Notes under the pieces: generated by a model
What the model saw: the letters and a program-made list of their open reading frames with translations, nothing else
What the model was told of the DNA's origin: nothing
The model's database searches: none
In this document: in pieces, positions 42,633-52,176 of the stretch
Numbering within the stretch: position 1 is the first letter of the stretch
How the letters are laid out: each line of letters starts with the position of its first letter
Program-made: the position numbers and the translations under genes
From: Streptomyces hokutonensis
GTDB lineage: Bacteria > Actinomycetota > Actinomycetes > Streptomycetales > Streptomycetaceae
Length of the DNA: 64,000 nucleotides
NCBI RefSeq assembly: GCF_000376565.1
Contig: NZ_BARG01000025.1
Location: 178,485-242,484 of the forward strand
Reading direction: 5' to 3'

Positions 42633-44356
42633 CGGACCAGCGCCTTCACGACACGCACCGGGCCCGTACCGGCCGCCCGCAGGGTGTAGCGGCCGACGGC
42701 TGCCGGTACGGTCAGGGTTTCCGCGTAGGCCAGTTCGTGCCGGTCTCCGGCCGCCGTGAGCACGGTGACGCCATCGCCCTCCACCACGTTCAGGATGTGG
42801 AACCGGCCCTGTGTGTCGTCGACGGCCTCGGCCCCGGCGTCGAGCACGAAGCGCCTGACCTCGTAGAACATCTCGGCCAGATCGCCGATGACCTCCTCCC
42901 GCCAGCCGGTGCCCTCGCGCAGGGTGCGCGGCTGTTGGACCAGGTCACGGACGACGGCCTCGCCGCGCCGGCCGGTCTCCAGGTTGGCGAACCCGTGCTC
43001 GTAGGGGAGGGGACGCGGGTTGCCGTCGGCGCCGGGGCGCAGCCAGTCGTAGAACCGCAGGCTGTAGAGGTAGGGGGTGGCGCTGATCTCCAGGACGAGG
43101 TTGCCGGCGCCGCTTGCGTGCGGGGTGCCCGCCGGGATCATGAACAACTGGCCCTGCTCGGCGGGGAAGGACAGGACGTGGTCCTCGGGGTCCATGGGGA
43201 CTCCGTCGGTGATCGCCCGCTCCACCTCCTTGCGGAAGCCGTCGATGTCGGCGTCCTCGCGCAGGCCGAGGTACACCTTGGTGTCGGTGCTGCCGAGGGT
43301 CAGGTAGTACGTCTCGTGCTGGGTGTAGTCCCAGCCGAAACGCTCGCGCATGTACGACTCCTTGGGGTGGCAGTGCACGGAGAGGCTGCCGCCGCCGACG
43401 GTGTCCAGGTAGTCGAAGCGGATCGGGAAGGACGTGCCGAAACGGGCGTGCACCTCCGCCCCCAGCACGCTCAACGGCTCCAGCACGCACAGCAGTTGGA
43501 ACGGCACTTCGGCCTGGGCCTCCGGTCCGGTGCCGATGAGGATGCCCGCCTCGGGCGCGATCAGCTCGTAACCGAGCGCGGTGTTGCGGGAGCCGGGGTT
43601 GAAGCCCAGCTCGCGCTGCGCCCAATGGCCGCCCCAGGGTGTGGAGTTGAAGTACGGGCGGGTGCGGACGGGCCGGCGGGCCAGGGTGGCGAAGGTGGCG
43701 CGCAGGCCCGCGCCGGCGAGCCACGCCGGGTGGTCGGGGTGCTGCATGTCGAGCCAGGCGTCGAGGCGGCGGGCGACTGCGTCGCGGTGCCGGTCGAGCA
43801 TCGGCCAGTCGACGTAGAACAGCCGCCTGAAGTCGGGCTTCTCGTCCGGCAGGCCGAGGTTGGCGCCCGCCTCGCCCGCGCCGACGGCGGCCTCCGCGTA
43901 GCGCTTGGGCACATCGGCGTACCAGAGCACGTCGTGCTCCACGAGGGCGGCGCCGGGGCCGTAGACCAGGAGGAGCCCCTCCGCCGGTGGTGCGGATACC
44001 GGGAGGGTCTCGAAGAGGTCGTCGAGAGGGTTGTCGGCGAGCTTGCGGAAGTAGGGGTCCTCGGCGTCCGCCGGTCGCTCGGTGCGGCCTCTGACGAGTG
44101 CCGGCGGTGCGTAGTGGGTCCGGATGTCGAGCAGGGTGACGGGGGTCCCGCGCTCGGTCAGCTCGTGTGCGAGGCGGTCGGCGAGGAGGGACCAGTCGAC
44201 GGACGGAGGCCCCTCGACGGCCACCACCGCGGAGCCGTAGGGGAGTTGGGAGGCCACGGCCTGCCAGCCCTTGTGGAAGGCGGCCTGCGGGGCGGGGGCG
44301 TAGCGCGGATCGAGCCGGTACACGGAGTCTCCTTCGGGGGCCGGAGCGGCGGTCAT
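42629..44356 (-). CDS. Phosphomannose-isomerase-type protein with a degenerate kinase-like N-terminal domain
   Basis: 575 residues, well above the about 390 of ManA. The N-terminal 190 residues follow a uridine-kinase/P-loop layout (SAVVAVEGPPSVDWSLLADRLAHEL, then TLLDIRTHYAPP, LLLVYGPGAALV and the nucleoside-kinase-like DVLWYADVPKRYAEAAV). The Walker A GKS is replaced by VDW, so catalysis is unlikely. The C-terminal part is a type I isomerase cupin: GGGSLSVHCHPKESYMRERFG, QHETYYLTLG and FMIPAGTPHASGAGN carry the likely zinc ligands. Coupled by ATGA overlaps to the permease upstream and the ROK kinase downstream. Confidence 0.85.
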   Translation of the reverse strand: MTAAPAPEGDSVYRLDPRYAPAPQAAFHKGWQAVASQLPYGSAVVAVEGPPSVDWSLLADRLAHELTERGTPVTLLDIRTHYAPPALVRGRTERPADAEDPYFRKLADNPLDDLFETLPVSAPPAEGLLLVYGPGAALVEHDVLWYADVPKRYAEAAVGAGEAGANLGLPDEKPDFRRLFYVDWPMLDRHRDAVARRLDAWLDMQHPDHPAWLAGAGLRATFATLARRPVRTRPYFNSTPWGGHWAQRELGFNPGSRNTALGYELIAPEAGILIGTGPEAQAEVPFQLLCVLEPLSVLGAEVHARFGTSFPIRFDYLDTVGGGSLSVHCHPKESYMRERFGWDYTQHETYYLTLGSTDTKVYLGLREDADIDGFRKEVERAITDGVPMDPEDHVLSFPAEQGQLFMIPAGTPHASGAGNLVLEISATPYLYSLRFYDWLRPGADGNPRPLPYEHGFANLETGRRGEAVVRDLVQQPRTLREGTGWREEVIGDLAEMFYEVRRFVLDAGAEAVDDTQGRFHILNVVEGDGVTVLTAAGDRHELAYAETLTVPAAVGRYTLRAAGTGPVRVVKALVR

Positions 44357-45267
44357 TCCTTGCTCGATCCGGCGAGCATCCCGGACACCAGCGTGCGCTG
44401 GGAGAAGAGGAAGAGCACCAGCACGGGGAGGATGGCGATGACGATGGCCAGGGCGAGTTCGGGGATGGTGATGTTCAGTCCGGCACCGGCGACGGGGTTG
44501 AACGACGGTGTGGAGGTGAGGAGTTGGTTCAGGCCCACCTGGACGGGGAACTGCTCGCTGTTCGGCAGCACGAGGTAGGGCAGGAAGAAGTTGTTCCAGT
44601 TGCCGACGAAGCTGAAGAACGCGACCAGTCCGATCACCGGCTTGGCGAGCGGGAGCGCGATGCGGGAGAAGAGCTGCCACTCCGTGCAGCCGTCGATGCG
44701 CGCGGCGGACAGCAGGTCCCTGGGGAGGCTGCTCCCGAAGTAGATGTAGACCAGGTACACGCCGAACGGATAGAAGGAGAAGGGGAGGATCAACGACCAG
44801 ACGGTGCCGATGAGATGGAAGCGGTTGAGCTCCAGGAAGATCGGCAGCACCAGGGTGGCCTGCGGCATGATCATGGTGACCAGGGTGATCACCAGGAGCG
44901 TCTTGCGTCCCCGGAACTTTGTCAGCGCCAGCGCGTAGCCCGCCGGAACACTGACGAGCAGCGTCAGGACGAGTGAACCGCCCGAGTAGATGGCCGAGTT
45001 GAGCAGCCACCTCGACATGGCGCCGTCCTGGAAGGCGAACAAGTGCCGCCAGGCCGCGCCTATTTGATGGAAGGAACCGAAGGACAGCGGGTTGTCCCGC
45101 ACTACTTCGCCCGCGGTCTTCGACGGGGCCAGCAGCAGCCAGATCACCGGCAGCACGAAGAAGACGAGGAGAAAGGCCAGGAGGAGGCCGACCACCAGGA
45201 AGGGGAGGCTCCTTGACGGGTGGGCGCGTCGCCTCACGGCCGTCAGGAAGGGAGTCGTCTGTGTCAT
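44353..45267 (-). CDS. Sugar ABC importer, permease (MalG-type)
   Basis: 304 residues from ATG 45267. Six helices, and the EAA loop reads RDLLSAARIDGCTEWQLFSRIALPLAKPVIG, the CUT1 pattern. Start overlaps the preceding permease stop and its end overlaps the isomerase start (4 bp each). No dedicated ATPase gene is present. Many Streptomyces CUT1 importers share the general ATPase MsiK encoded elsewhere. Confidence 0.93.
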   Translation of the reverse strand: MTQTTPFLTAVRRRAHPSRSLPFLVVGLLLAFLLVFFVLPVIWLLLAPSKTAGEVVRDNPLSFGSFHQIGAAWRHLFAFQDGAMSRWLLNSAIYSGGSLVLTLLVSVPAGYALALTKFRGRKTLLVITLVTMIMPQATLVLPIFLELNRFHLIGTVWSLILPFSFYPFGVYLVYIYFGSSLPRDLLSAARIDGCTEWQLFSRIALPLAKPVIGLVAFFSFVGNWNNFFLPYLVLPNSEQFPVQVGLNQLLTSTPSFNPVAGAGLNITIPELALAIVIAILPVLVLFLFSQRTLVSGMLAGSSKE

Positions 45268-46196
45268 TTCTCGTCCAACTTGAACAGGTTCGAGCGGGCG
45301 ACCAGCAGCCCGGCGGCAAGCAGACCCACGGCGAGGAGGACGACCGAGATGGCGGCGGCGCCGTTGAAGTCGCCCTGCTGGAAGGCGTAGACGTAGGCCA
45401 GCTGGTTCGGCGACCAGGTGGGGCTCACCCTGCCGAGGCTTGCGGTCTGGAGGAGTTGGGGCTCGACGAACAGCTGGGTGCCCGTCGCGAAGGCCATGAT
45501 CGTCATGTAGACGATCCACTGCCGGATCATCGGGATCTGGATGTGCCAGGCGGTGCGCCACGGGCCCGCGCCGTCCATGCGGGCCGCTTCCAGCACCTCG
45601 TCGGGGATGTTGTTCAACGCCCCGTACATCACGACCATCCAGCCGCCGGCGCCGGTCCAGAAGGCGATCAGCATGAGGATCAGCGGCAGGTTGCCGGGTG
45701 CCAGGACGGCGGCGAACGTCTTGAACCCCATGGCGTCGAGCAGCCTCGACACCGGGCTGACGTCGGGGTCCAGCATGAACAGCCAGACCAGCACGCTCGC
45801 CACTCCGGCGAGGGCGCCGGGGATGTAGTAGAGGAAGCGGAAGAGCGCCGAGGTGCCCGGACGGACCCGGCTGCGCAGGACCACTGCGGTCAGCACGACC
45901 ACGACGACCAGGGTCACCAGCCACATGACCAGGTAGATCAGCATGTGGGTGAAGGCCGGGACGAAGCGGTAGTCCTGGACGACCTTCACGAACTGGTTGA
46001 CCCCGGTGAACTGGCCCCGGTCGTTGGTGAGCGACAGATAGAACGCGTACCCGGTGGGAAAGACGCCGAACGCGAGCAGCAGCACCGCGTACCCGGCGAC
46101 GAAGAAGTAGCCCGCGCGACCGCGGCCCGTGCGCCGCGGCGTGGTGCCGTGGCGCACGGGGGAGACGGCGACGCGCTCGGTCTCCAGCAAGGTCAC
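45264..46196 (-). CDS. Sugar ABC importer, permease (MalF-type)
   Basis: 310 residues from GTG 46196 (overlaps the binding-protein stop, GTGA). Helices begin at YFFVAGYAVLLLAFGVFPTGYAFYLSL. The EAA loop is PDEVLEAARMDGAGPWRTAWHIQIPMIRQWIV. The open frame continues far upstream through the binding-protein gene in another frame, but the coupled GTG is the natural start. Partner of the MalG-type permease. Confidence 0.92.
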   Translation of the reverse strand: MTLLETERVAVSPVRHGTTPRRTGRGRAGYFFVAGYAVLLLAFGVFPTGYAFYLSLTNDRGQFTGVNQFVKVVQDYRFVPAFTHMLIYLVMWLVTLVVVVVLTAVVLRSRVRPGTSALFRFLYYIPGALAGVASVLVWLFMLDPDVSPVSRLLDAMGFKTFAAVLAPGNLPLILMLIAFWTGAGGWMVVMYGALNNIPDEVLEAARMDGAGPWRTAWHIQIPMIRQWIVYMTIMAFATGTQLFVEPQLLQTASLGRVSPTWSPNQLAYVYAFQQGDFNGAAAISVVLLAVGLLAAGLLVARSNLFKLDEK

Positions 46197-47578
46197 TGAT
46201 CGACCACCTTGTAGCCCTGGGTCTTTGCCTCGCCGGCGATCTCCTGCTGCCAGGCGGGCAGCGTCTCGGTCAGGCTCTTCCCGGCGGTCAGCGCCGGCAG
46301 GACGACGCTGGACCAGGCGGTGGAGTCCGAGAACTTGGTGTTCGACCAGCCGGTCCACACCTCGTTCGCGGCCTGCTCGAACGGCCCGCTCACATCGTTG
46401 GCGAAGTAGTCCTTGTTGGCCGGGTTCGCCAGCCACGCCTTCGCTGCCTGGGTGTACGCCGGGTAGGTGGGCGCGGTGGCCTGGTTCGCGTCGGAGGTGG
46501 TCAGCCAAGTGACCAGATCCGTGGACGACTTGAGGTTGGCGCTGTGCGAGGACACCATCCACACCCCGCCGCCGACGTTGCCCGTGGCGGTCGTGCTCTC
46601 GCCCTCCCAGGCGAGCGGGGGAGCGGCGGCGATCTGCTTGGCCGGGGTCTTGAAGCCGGCCTTGAACAGGTACTGGCCGTACCACGAAGGGCCGTACGCC
46701 ATAAGGACTTTGGAGCCGCTGTTCTTTGCGAAGCCCTGGCTGAAGAAGCCCTGGGTGGCGACGGCCTTGGCGCTGATCAGGTTGTCCAGCAGCGTCGCCA
46801 TGCGCGTGCACTTCGGGTCCTGCAGGTCCGTGCGCAGGGTGTCCGGCTTCACCAGGTCGAACGCGGGGCACTGGCCCGACCAGAAGTACGACTCATGGGA
46901 GTTGGTGTCACCGACCGAGCCGACCAGGTAACCCGGGTGCTCCTTGGCGACCTTCTTGCCGAGGGCCTCGTACTCCTGCCAGGTGGTGGGGACCGTGTAA
47001 CCCCACTTGTCCATGAGGGACTTGTTGTACCAGAGGAGGACCTGCGCGATGTCGTTGCGCATGCAGTAGGTGTGGCCGTTGAACTGACAGGGCGTCAGAG
47101 AGCCCTTGGCGAAGCCGTCGAGGGTGGTCTGCGGTACGAGCTTCTCGTCCAGGGGCGCGGCGAAGGGCCGCGCGCCGGGCTTGGTCGCCTCCGACGCCCA
47201 GGTCACGTCCGTCGGATTGCCGAACACCACGTCGGGCCAGCCGCTGCCGGTCCGGTCGAACAGCTGCACCTTCGACTGGAGATACGTCGATCCGTCGGCG
47301 CCGCCGTCGTACGTGACGATCTTCATCTTCACGTCGGGGTGCGACTTCTGGTACGCCTGCACCGACGGCAGCCGGGTCGAGTCGGCCCACACCGTGATCT
47401 GCGAACCCGTCTTCTGCGTGACCGGCTTGAACGCCGAAGTGCCGGAGGCGGAAGGGGTGGTGGTGTCGGCGCTGGCGCAACCGGCCAGGGCGGCCGCGGT
47501 GGCCAGGGACAGCGTGATGGCCGCCGCGCGGAGCAGCGAGTGCCGCCGGCCGGTTCTCGGAGATCGGGAAGACTCCAT
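46193..47578 (-). CDS. Sugar ABC importer, substrate-binding lipoprotein
   Basis: 461 residues from ATG 47578. Lipobox AALAGC with Cys34 after a twin-Arg-containing N-terminus (GRRHSLLRAAAITL). The extracellular part is a CUT1 family 1 binding protein: QITVWADSTRLPSVQAYQKSHPDVKMKIVTYDGG, GWPDVVFGNPTDVTWASEA, DIAQVLLWYNKSLMDKWGY and GGVWMVSSHSANLKSSTDLVTWLTT. Binds an oligosaccharide or sugar released outside the cell, plausibly by the beta-helix protein encoded upstream. Confidence 0.93.
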   Translation of the reverse strand: MESSRSPRTGRRHSLLRAAAITLSLATAAALAGCASADTTTPSASGTSAFKPVTQKTGSQITVWADSTRLPSVQAYQKSHPDVKMKIVTYDGGADGSTYLQSKVQLFDRTGSGWPDVVFGNPTDVTWASEATKPGARPFAAPLDEKLVPQTTLDGFAKGSLTPCQFNGHTYCMRNDIAQVLLWYNKSLMDKWGYTVPTTWQEYEALGKKVAKEHPGYLVGSVGDTNSHESYFWSGQCPAFDLVKPDTLRTDLQDPKCTRMATLLDNLISAKAVATQGFFSQGFAKNSGSKVLMAYGPSWYGQYLFKAGFKTPAKQIAAAPPLAWEGESTTATGNVGGGVWMVSSHSANLKSSTDLVTWLTTSDANQATAPTYPAYTQAAKAWLANPANKDYFANDVSGPFEQAANEVWTGWSNTKFSDSTAWSSVVLPALTAGKSLTETLPAWQQEIAGEAKTQGYKVVDQ

Positions 47579-47611
47579 CGTCTTGCCTTGCCTTTCTGTT
47601 CTGTGCGCCGC

Positions 47612-48709
47612 TCAGCGCGGTTGCTCGACGAACGGCAGAAGGTGGCTGCCGTAGCCGAAATCGAGGGGGAGGGCGATGCCGGGCCCCGTGGGGGCGTGCA
47701 CCAGGCCCTGGTCGTCCACATGGCGCTCTCGGACGACGTTCACCGAGGTCACCAGGGACTCGTAGTAGGTGGTGTTGGAGATGGCCATGCACAGGTGGTG
47801 GTTCGGGATGTCCGAACCGTGCACCTCGGCCCGCAGCCGGAAGGCGTCGGCGAGATGCGCGGTGCGCATGGCGCCGGTGATGCCGCCCCGCAGGGTGGTC
47901 CCGGCCCGGACACCGAAGGTGGCGGCACCGGACCGGATGAAGTCCGCCGCGTTCATGTGCGCGCCGTCGGAGGTCTCCGCCACGAGGAGCGGTACGTCCA
48001 CGACCTCGGCCAGCTTCTGGTACGCGGAGATGCTGAACTCGCGGATCGGCTCCTCGTACCAGAGGTAGTCGGCCTCGGAGAGCGCCCGCCCCAGCCGGAT
48101 CGCGTCCGGCAGGTCGAAGCCGGCCGAACCGTCGTACATGAGCGGGACGTCGGGACCGACGTGCTCGCGCAGGGCCAGGCACAGTTCCGCGTCACGGCGG
48201 GCGTCGCCCCAGGCGTGCAGTTTGATGCCGCGATATCCGAGGGCCAGGCACTGGTCCGCCACGTCGAGGAACTCCGCGATGCTCGCGAACGTCGAGGTGG
48301 AGGCGTAGGCGGGGATGGCGTCCCGGAAACCGCCGAGCAGGCGCCAGACCGGTTCGCCGTGGTAGCGGCCGGCCAGGTCCCACAGGGCGATGTCGATCAA
48401 CCCCAGGGTGGGGAGCGGGAGTTCGTGGATACGGTCCAGCTCCCACACCCGGTGCCACAGCCACTCCCGCTGGAACGGGTCGGCTCCGACCAGTTCCGGG
48501 CGGAAGACCCGGTCCACCAGGTCCCGCAGGACGAGGTGGGCGCCGGGGCGGGCGAACAGCGCGACGCCCTCGGCCCCCTCGTCCGTCCCGATGTGCAGGA
48601 CCGCGCCGTCGCCCACCGGAGCGCTGCCGCTCAGCCCGTCGCGCCAGCGGAAGGGCGGACTGGCTGCCGGAACATCGATCCGGTGTACTTCGACATGGGT
48701 GATCTTCAT
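47612..48709 (-). CDS. Enolase-superfamily dehydratase/racemase (mandelate-racemase group)
   Basis: 365 residues. LIDIALWDLAGR and GYRGIKLHAWGD (catalytic K-x-H) precede the three metal carboxylates in VPLMYDGSAGFD, LWYEEPIRE and LLVAETSDGAHM. RAGTTLRGGITGAMRTAHLADAF and EVHGSDIPNHHLCMAISNTTYYES complete the barrel. Members dehydrate acid sugars such as fuconate, rhamnonate or galactonate. The HGSD and NHHL motifs suggest an acid-sugar dehydratase. The substrate is not fixed, but the neighbouring aldose dehydrogenase-like AKR would make such a sugar acid. Confidence 0.88.
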   Translation of the reverse strand: MKITHVEVHRIDVPAASPPFRWRDGLSGSAPVGDGAVLHIGTDEGAEGVALFARPGAHLVLRDLVDRVFRPELVGADPFQREWLWHRVWELDRIHELPLPTLGLIDIALWDLAGRYHGEPVWRLLGGFRDAIPAYASTSTFASIAEFLDVADQCLALGYRGIKLHAWGDARRDAELCLALREHVGPDVPLMYDGSAGFDLPDAIRLGRALSEADYLWYEEPIREFSISAYQKLAEVVDVPLLVAETSDGAHMNAADFIRSGAATFGVRAGTTLRGGITGAMRTAHLADAFRLRAEVHGSDIPNHHLCMAISNTTYYESLVTSVNVVRERHVDDQGLVHAPTGPGIALPLDFGYGSHLLPFVEQPR

Positions 48710-48773
48710 CCTGGCTTTCGTCTTCTGTAGGGAGAGCTGTACGGAGAAAGGTTTCGGCTCGGGAGCCGCGTGC

Positions 48774-51700
48774 TCAGAAGCCGCCGTACGCCTGGAGCGC
48801 GTAGATGCTGCCGCCGTTGCCGCTGGAACCGGTGACGGTCAGGCGCAGGTAGCGCGCGGTGACGGGGGTGTCGGCGAAGGCGTAGTTGGTCCGCGCGGTG
48901 GTGCTCTGGGCGGTGTGGTCCTCGAACGTCGACCAGTTCTGGCCGTCGGTGGAGTACTCCAGGCGGTACTTGTAGCCGCTCGGCAACTCGAAGGTGGTGA
49001 CCACGGCGGATACGGCGGTGTTCTTGCCGAGGTCGACCTGGATCCAGGACGGGTCGGGCAGGCCCAGGCCCTGCGCCCAGCGGGTCGACAGATCGCCGTC
49101 GACCGCCTTCGCCGGGGCGTAGCCGTCGGACTCGGAGGACGCGGTCGCTGTCTTGTTCAGGGCCAGATCGTTGTCGGCCGGTGTGGTGACGACGGCCGCC
49201 TTGCTCGGGTCGGAGGTGTTCAGCGCCTCGTCGCGGGCCACGACGGTGAAGGAGTACTGAGTGCCGGCGGTCAATCCGGAGACCCGCAGCGTCGTGGCGT
49301 CGGTGACACCGATCCGCTTGCCGTCCTGGTAGACGACATAGCTGGTCACACCGGTGTCATCGGTGGCCGCGGGCCAGCTGACGTCCACCAGGCTGGGCAG
49401 CAGCGGCTTGACCGTGGGCTGTCCGGGGGCGGTCGGGGCCGTGTGGTCCGTGACGGTCCTGGGGGTGCCGTAGACCTGGAAGTCGTAGATGCTGCCGCCG
49501 TTCCAGTTGGAGCCGGTGACGGTCAGGCGGACGAAGCGGCCCGCGACCGGGGTGTCCGTGTGGACGTAGTCGGTCGCCGCCGTGGTGTTCGCGGCGGTGC
49601 GGTCCGCGAGGGTCTTCCAGTGGACCTCGTCGGGGGAGACCTCGATGCGGTACTTGTATCCGCTGGCCTTCTCGAAGGTCGTGATCGCGCCGTTCACGTC
49701 GTACGACGCCCCGAGGTCGACCTGGATCCAGGACGGGTCGGGCAGGCCCAGACCCTGCGCCCAGCGGGTGGAGAGGTCGCCATCGACCGCCTTTTCGGGG
49801 GTGTTGGCCTCCGAGTACGACGAGGCGGTGATCGGCTTCTTCAGGGCGAGGTCGGAGCCGGACGGCATGGTGACCTTGAGCGCCTGGCTGGGCTGGGACT
49901 CGTTGCCGGCCGCGTCGCGGGCGGTGATCGTGAAGGTGTACGTCTTTCCGGCGGTCAGGCCCGGGAGGCGCACCGAGGTGCTGCCCGTGGCGCTGATCAG
50001 CTTGCCGTCGCGGTAGACGGAGTAGCCGGTGACGGCCGTGTCGTCGGTGGACGCGGGCCAGCTGAGGTCCGCGATCGTCGGGAAGTCGGTGACCGCGCTC
50101 GGAGTGCCGGGCCTGCTCGGCGCCTGGTGGTCGGTGACGACCGGGCCCGGGTCGAGGTGGCGGTAACTCGCTTGCAGGCCCGCGTTGTTGACGATCGAGG
50201 CCGGCAGTTGGGCACAGGAACCCACGGTGGTGTTGCCGCTGATGGTGCTGCCCGTGCTGTTGGCCTGGGTGGAGAAGGCGGGCTGGGTGGTGAAGTTGTT
50301 CGTGGCGTCGATGTCCATGCCGTGGTTGAGGAACAGCCACTGGTAGGCGACGTCGCACAGGGCGTTGCCGGTGTTCGTCCAGTACCGGCTGCCCTCGTCG
50401 TGGTAGATCGCGCCGTAGGCGGGCGGTGGCGTGCCGTGGATGTAGTTGCCGGACACCACACCGCCGGGGTTGGAGCTCAGCGTGTAGATGGCGCCGCCGT
50501 CGGCCTGCGACTTCATGATGTCGGAGATCTCGTTGTCCGTGACCTTGGTGTCACGGCTGGTCGTGGGGGTGTCCCAGATCGGAACGCCCAGATTCCCGGG
50601 GTAGTTGGTGTCGCCGCCCTGGTCGGTGAGGCCCCAGCCCCAGCCGACGGAGATGCCGGTGTAGGGCAGGTCGTAGACCTTGTTGTGGGTGATCGTGGTG
50701 TGGTCGGTGTAGCCGGCCAGGATGCCGATGGAGCCGTTGTACTGGTCGGCGACCTTGGTGACCACGTTGTTGGCGACCTGGGTGTCCTTGGTGATGTCCC
50801 GGGGGTCGTCGGGGTGGGCGTCGATCACGTCGACTCCGCCGATCTGGATGCCGGTCGCGGCGATCTGGCGGAAGACGTTGCCCGTGATGTCGGTGCCCTG
50901 CGTGCCGGTGTTCAGGTTCAGCCCGACGGCGCCGAGATGGGTGAAGGTGTTGCCCTCGAAGCCGATCCCGTGGCCGTAGTTGACGTTCACCGCGCCCGGA
51001 GTCTTCTGCCACTTCAGACGGGTCGCGTCGAAGGTGGGGTCGTTGCCGACCATCCGGAAACCGGCCTGGCCCTCGATGAGGCCCTCGGAGGAACTGGGCG
51101 CGAGCCAGGTGGAGTAGGAGAAGGTGATGCCCTGGAAGGACACGTTGCCGACCGGGGCGGCCCGGGTGCCGTTGAGGTCCACCAGGTCCTGCACAAGCGG
51201 CACGGTCACGGTCGAAGTGGACAGGTTCTGGCCGGACTTGGGCATGTAGTAGATCTCGCCCGCGCCCTTGTCCAGGTACCACTCACCGGGTGTGTCCAGC
51301 AGTTCGCGGGCGTTCTCCAGCCAGGTCGGGTTCTGGATCTCCTGGCCCTGCTGGAGATGCGCGTTGTGCCAACAGGGCTGCTGCATCGTCATCTTGAAGT
51401 CGGAGATCGACTGCACGGGGCAGCGCATCAGCTTCCAGCCCCAGGAGCTGACGACCTCAAGGTCCGAGGGACGCTTGTAGGAGTTGAGGGAGGAGTCCGT
51501 GAAGGCGTAGCCGGTCGACGTCTGGCTGAAGCCGGCGGGGTTCTTGCCGCTGCGCGCCCGGGTCTCCAACTCGCCGTCCACATACAGCTGTCGGGTGTCG
51601 ATGTCGCCGACCTTGGCCTTGTAGACCTGTCCCGTGCTGTCGGCCGGAACCCAGCCGGTTATCTGCTTGCCTCCGCTGATCACCGGGTGCGCGCCGGGGG

Positions 51701-52061
51701 CGGCCTCGTAGAAGATCCGGTGCCCGTTGGTGCCGGAGTCCCGGGCGGTCAGGGTGAACGTACGGCTGAGCTGGTAGGTGCCGGACAGGAGCCGGACGTG
51801 GATGTCGCCCTTGGCCTTCTGCTTGACGTCGCGTACGTAGTCCCGTGCGTGGTCAAGTGTCTTGAAGGGGTGTGCGGCGGTGCCCGAGCCCGTGTCCCGG
51901 CCGGTCGGGGAGACGTAGATGTTCAGGTCCTGAGGCGGGGGAGCCGCCTGGGCCGGCACGGCGTTCAGCAGGGCGGCTGCCATCGCGGCCACGGTGAAGG
52001 CGGCGGGGAAACTTCTTCGCAGCGGCGTGAAAGCGCCCCTGCGCGCAGACGGATGAGACAC
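48774..52061 (-). CDS. Secreted right-handed beta-helix protein with two Fn3-discoidin modules
   Basis: 1,095 residues from GTG 52061; the start is uncertain because the ribosome site is weak. A signal peptide (RRSFPAAFTVAAMAAALLNAVPAQA) is followed by a parallel beta-helix (about 45-640) opening with NIYVSPTGRDTGSG and containing ISGGKQITGW. These features recall GH141-type enzymes (alpha-L-fucosidase, xylanase), but I cannot confirm catalytic residues. Then come Fn3, F5/8 type C (near 730-865), Fn3 and a second F5/8 type C (near 958-1095). It likely attacks a plant or microbial polysaccharide outside the cell and supplies the ABC importer. Confidence 0.85.
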   Translation of the reverse strand: MSHPSARRGAFTPLRRSFPAAFTVAAMAAALLNAVPAQAAPPPQDLNIYVSPTGRDTGSGTAAHPFKTLDHARDYVRDVKQKAKGDIHVRLLSGTYQLSRTFTLTARDSGTNGHRIFYEAAPGAHPVISGGKQITGWVPADSTGQVYKAKVGDIDTRQLYVDGELETRARSGKNPAGFSQTSTGYAFTDSSLNSYKRPSDLEVVSSWGWKLMRCPVQSISDFKMTMQQPCWHNAHLQQGQEIQNPTWLENARELLDTPGEWYLDKGAGEIYYMPKSGQNLSTSTVTVPLVQDLVDLNGTRAAPVGNVSFQGITFSYSTWLAPSSSEGLIEGQAGFRMVGNDPTFDATRLKWQKTPGAVNVNYGHGIGFEGNTFTHLGAVGLNLNTGTQGTDITGNVFRQIAATGIQIGGVDVIDAHPDDPRDITKDTQVANNVVTKVADQYNGSIGILAGYTDHTTITHNKVYDLPYTGISVGWGWGLTDQGGDTNYPGNLGVPIWDTPTTSRDTKVTDNEISDIMKSQADGGAIYTLSSNPGGVVSGNYIHGTPPPAYGAIYHDEGSRYWTNTGNALCDVAYQWLFLNHGMDIDATNNFTTQPAFSTQANSTGSTISGNTTVGSCAQLPASIVNNAGLQASYRHLDPGPVVTDHQAPSRPGTPSAVTDFPTIADLSWPASTDDTAVTGYSVYRDGKLISATGSTSVRLPGLTAGKTYTFTITARDAAGNESQPSQALKVTMPSGSDLALKKPITASSYSEANTPEKAVDGDLSTRWAQGLGLPDPSWIQVDLGASYDVNGAITTFEKASGYKYRIEVSPDEVHWKTLADRTAANTTAATDYVHTDTPVAGRFVRLTVTGSNWNGGSIYDFQVYGTPRTVTDHTAPTAPGQPTVKPLLPSLVDVSWPAATDDTGVTSYVVYQDGKRIGVTDATTLRVSGLTAGTQYSFTVVARDEALNTSDPSKAAVVTTPADNDLALNKTATASSESDGYAPAKAVDGDLSTRWAQGLGLPDPSWIQVDLGKNTAVSAVVTTFELPSGYKYRLEYSTDGQNWSTFEDHTAQSTTARTNYAFADTPVTARYLRLTVTGSSGNGGSIYALQAYGGF
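49027..49769. repeat. Duplicated Fn3-discoidin modules within the beta-helix gene
   Basis: A 59-bp block at 49027-49085 recurs at 49711-49769 with one mismatch, offset 684 bp (228 codons). It encodes the loop GLGLPDPSWIQVDLG of each discoidin domain. The surrounding Fn3-F5/8C sequence is similar but more diverged, so this block looks homogenised by gene conversion or under strong constraint. Confidence 0.85.
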
Positions 52062-52176
52062 ACCTATCCAATCGCCTGAGGGAGGTTGATACCTGCAAGT
52101 CCCGGTCGTCCACCGGGACTTGAGGGCGTCGGGCGGCCCGGTCGCAGTGCCGTGGCACACGCGGGGCCGGCCGGAT

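Noticed and set aside
42737..44578. A 613-codon plus-strand frame
   Set aside because: Antisense to the isomerase gene; composition is that of a complement-strand shadow.
46544..48730. A 728-codon plus-strand frame
   Set aside because: Antisense shadow of the importer and enolase genes with no recognisable motif.
48390..52079. A 1,229-codon open frame on the plus strand
   Set aside because: It lies antisense to the beta-helix gene and the enolase-family gene, is rich in Gly/Val/Arg without domains, and arises from GC-biased third positions of the true genes.
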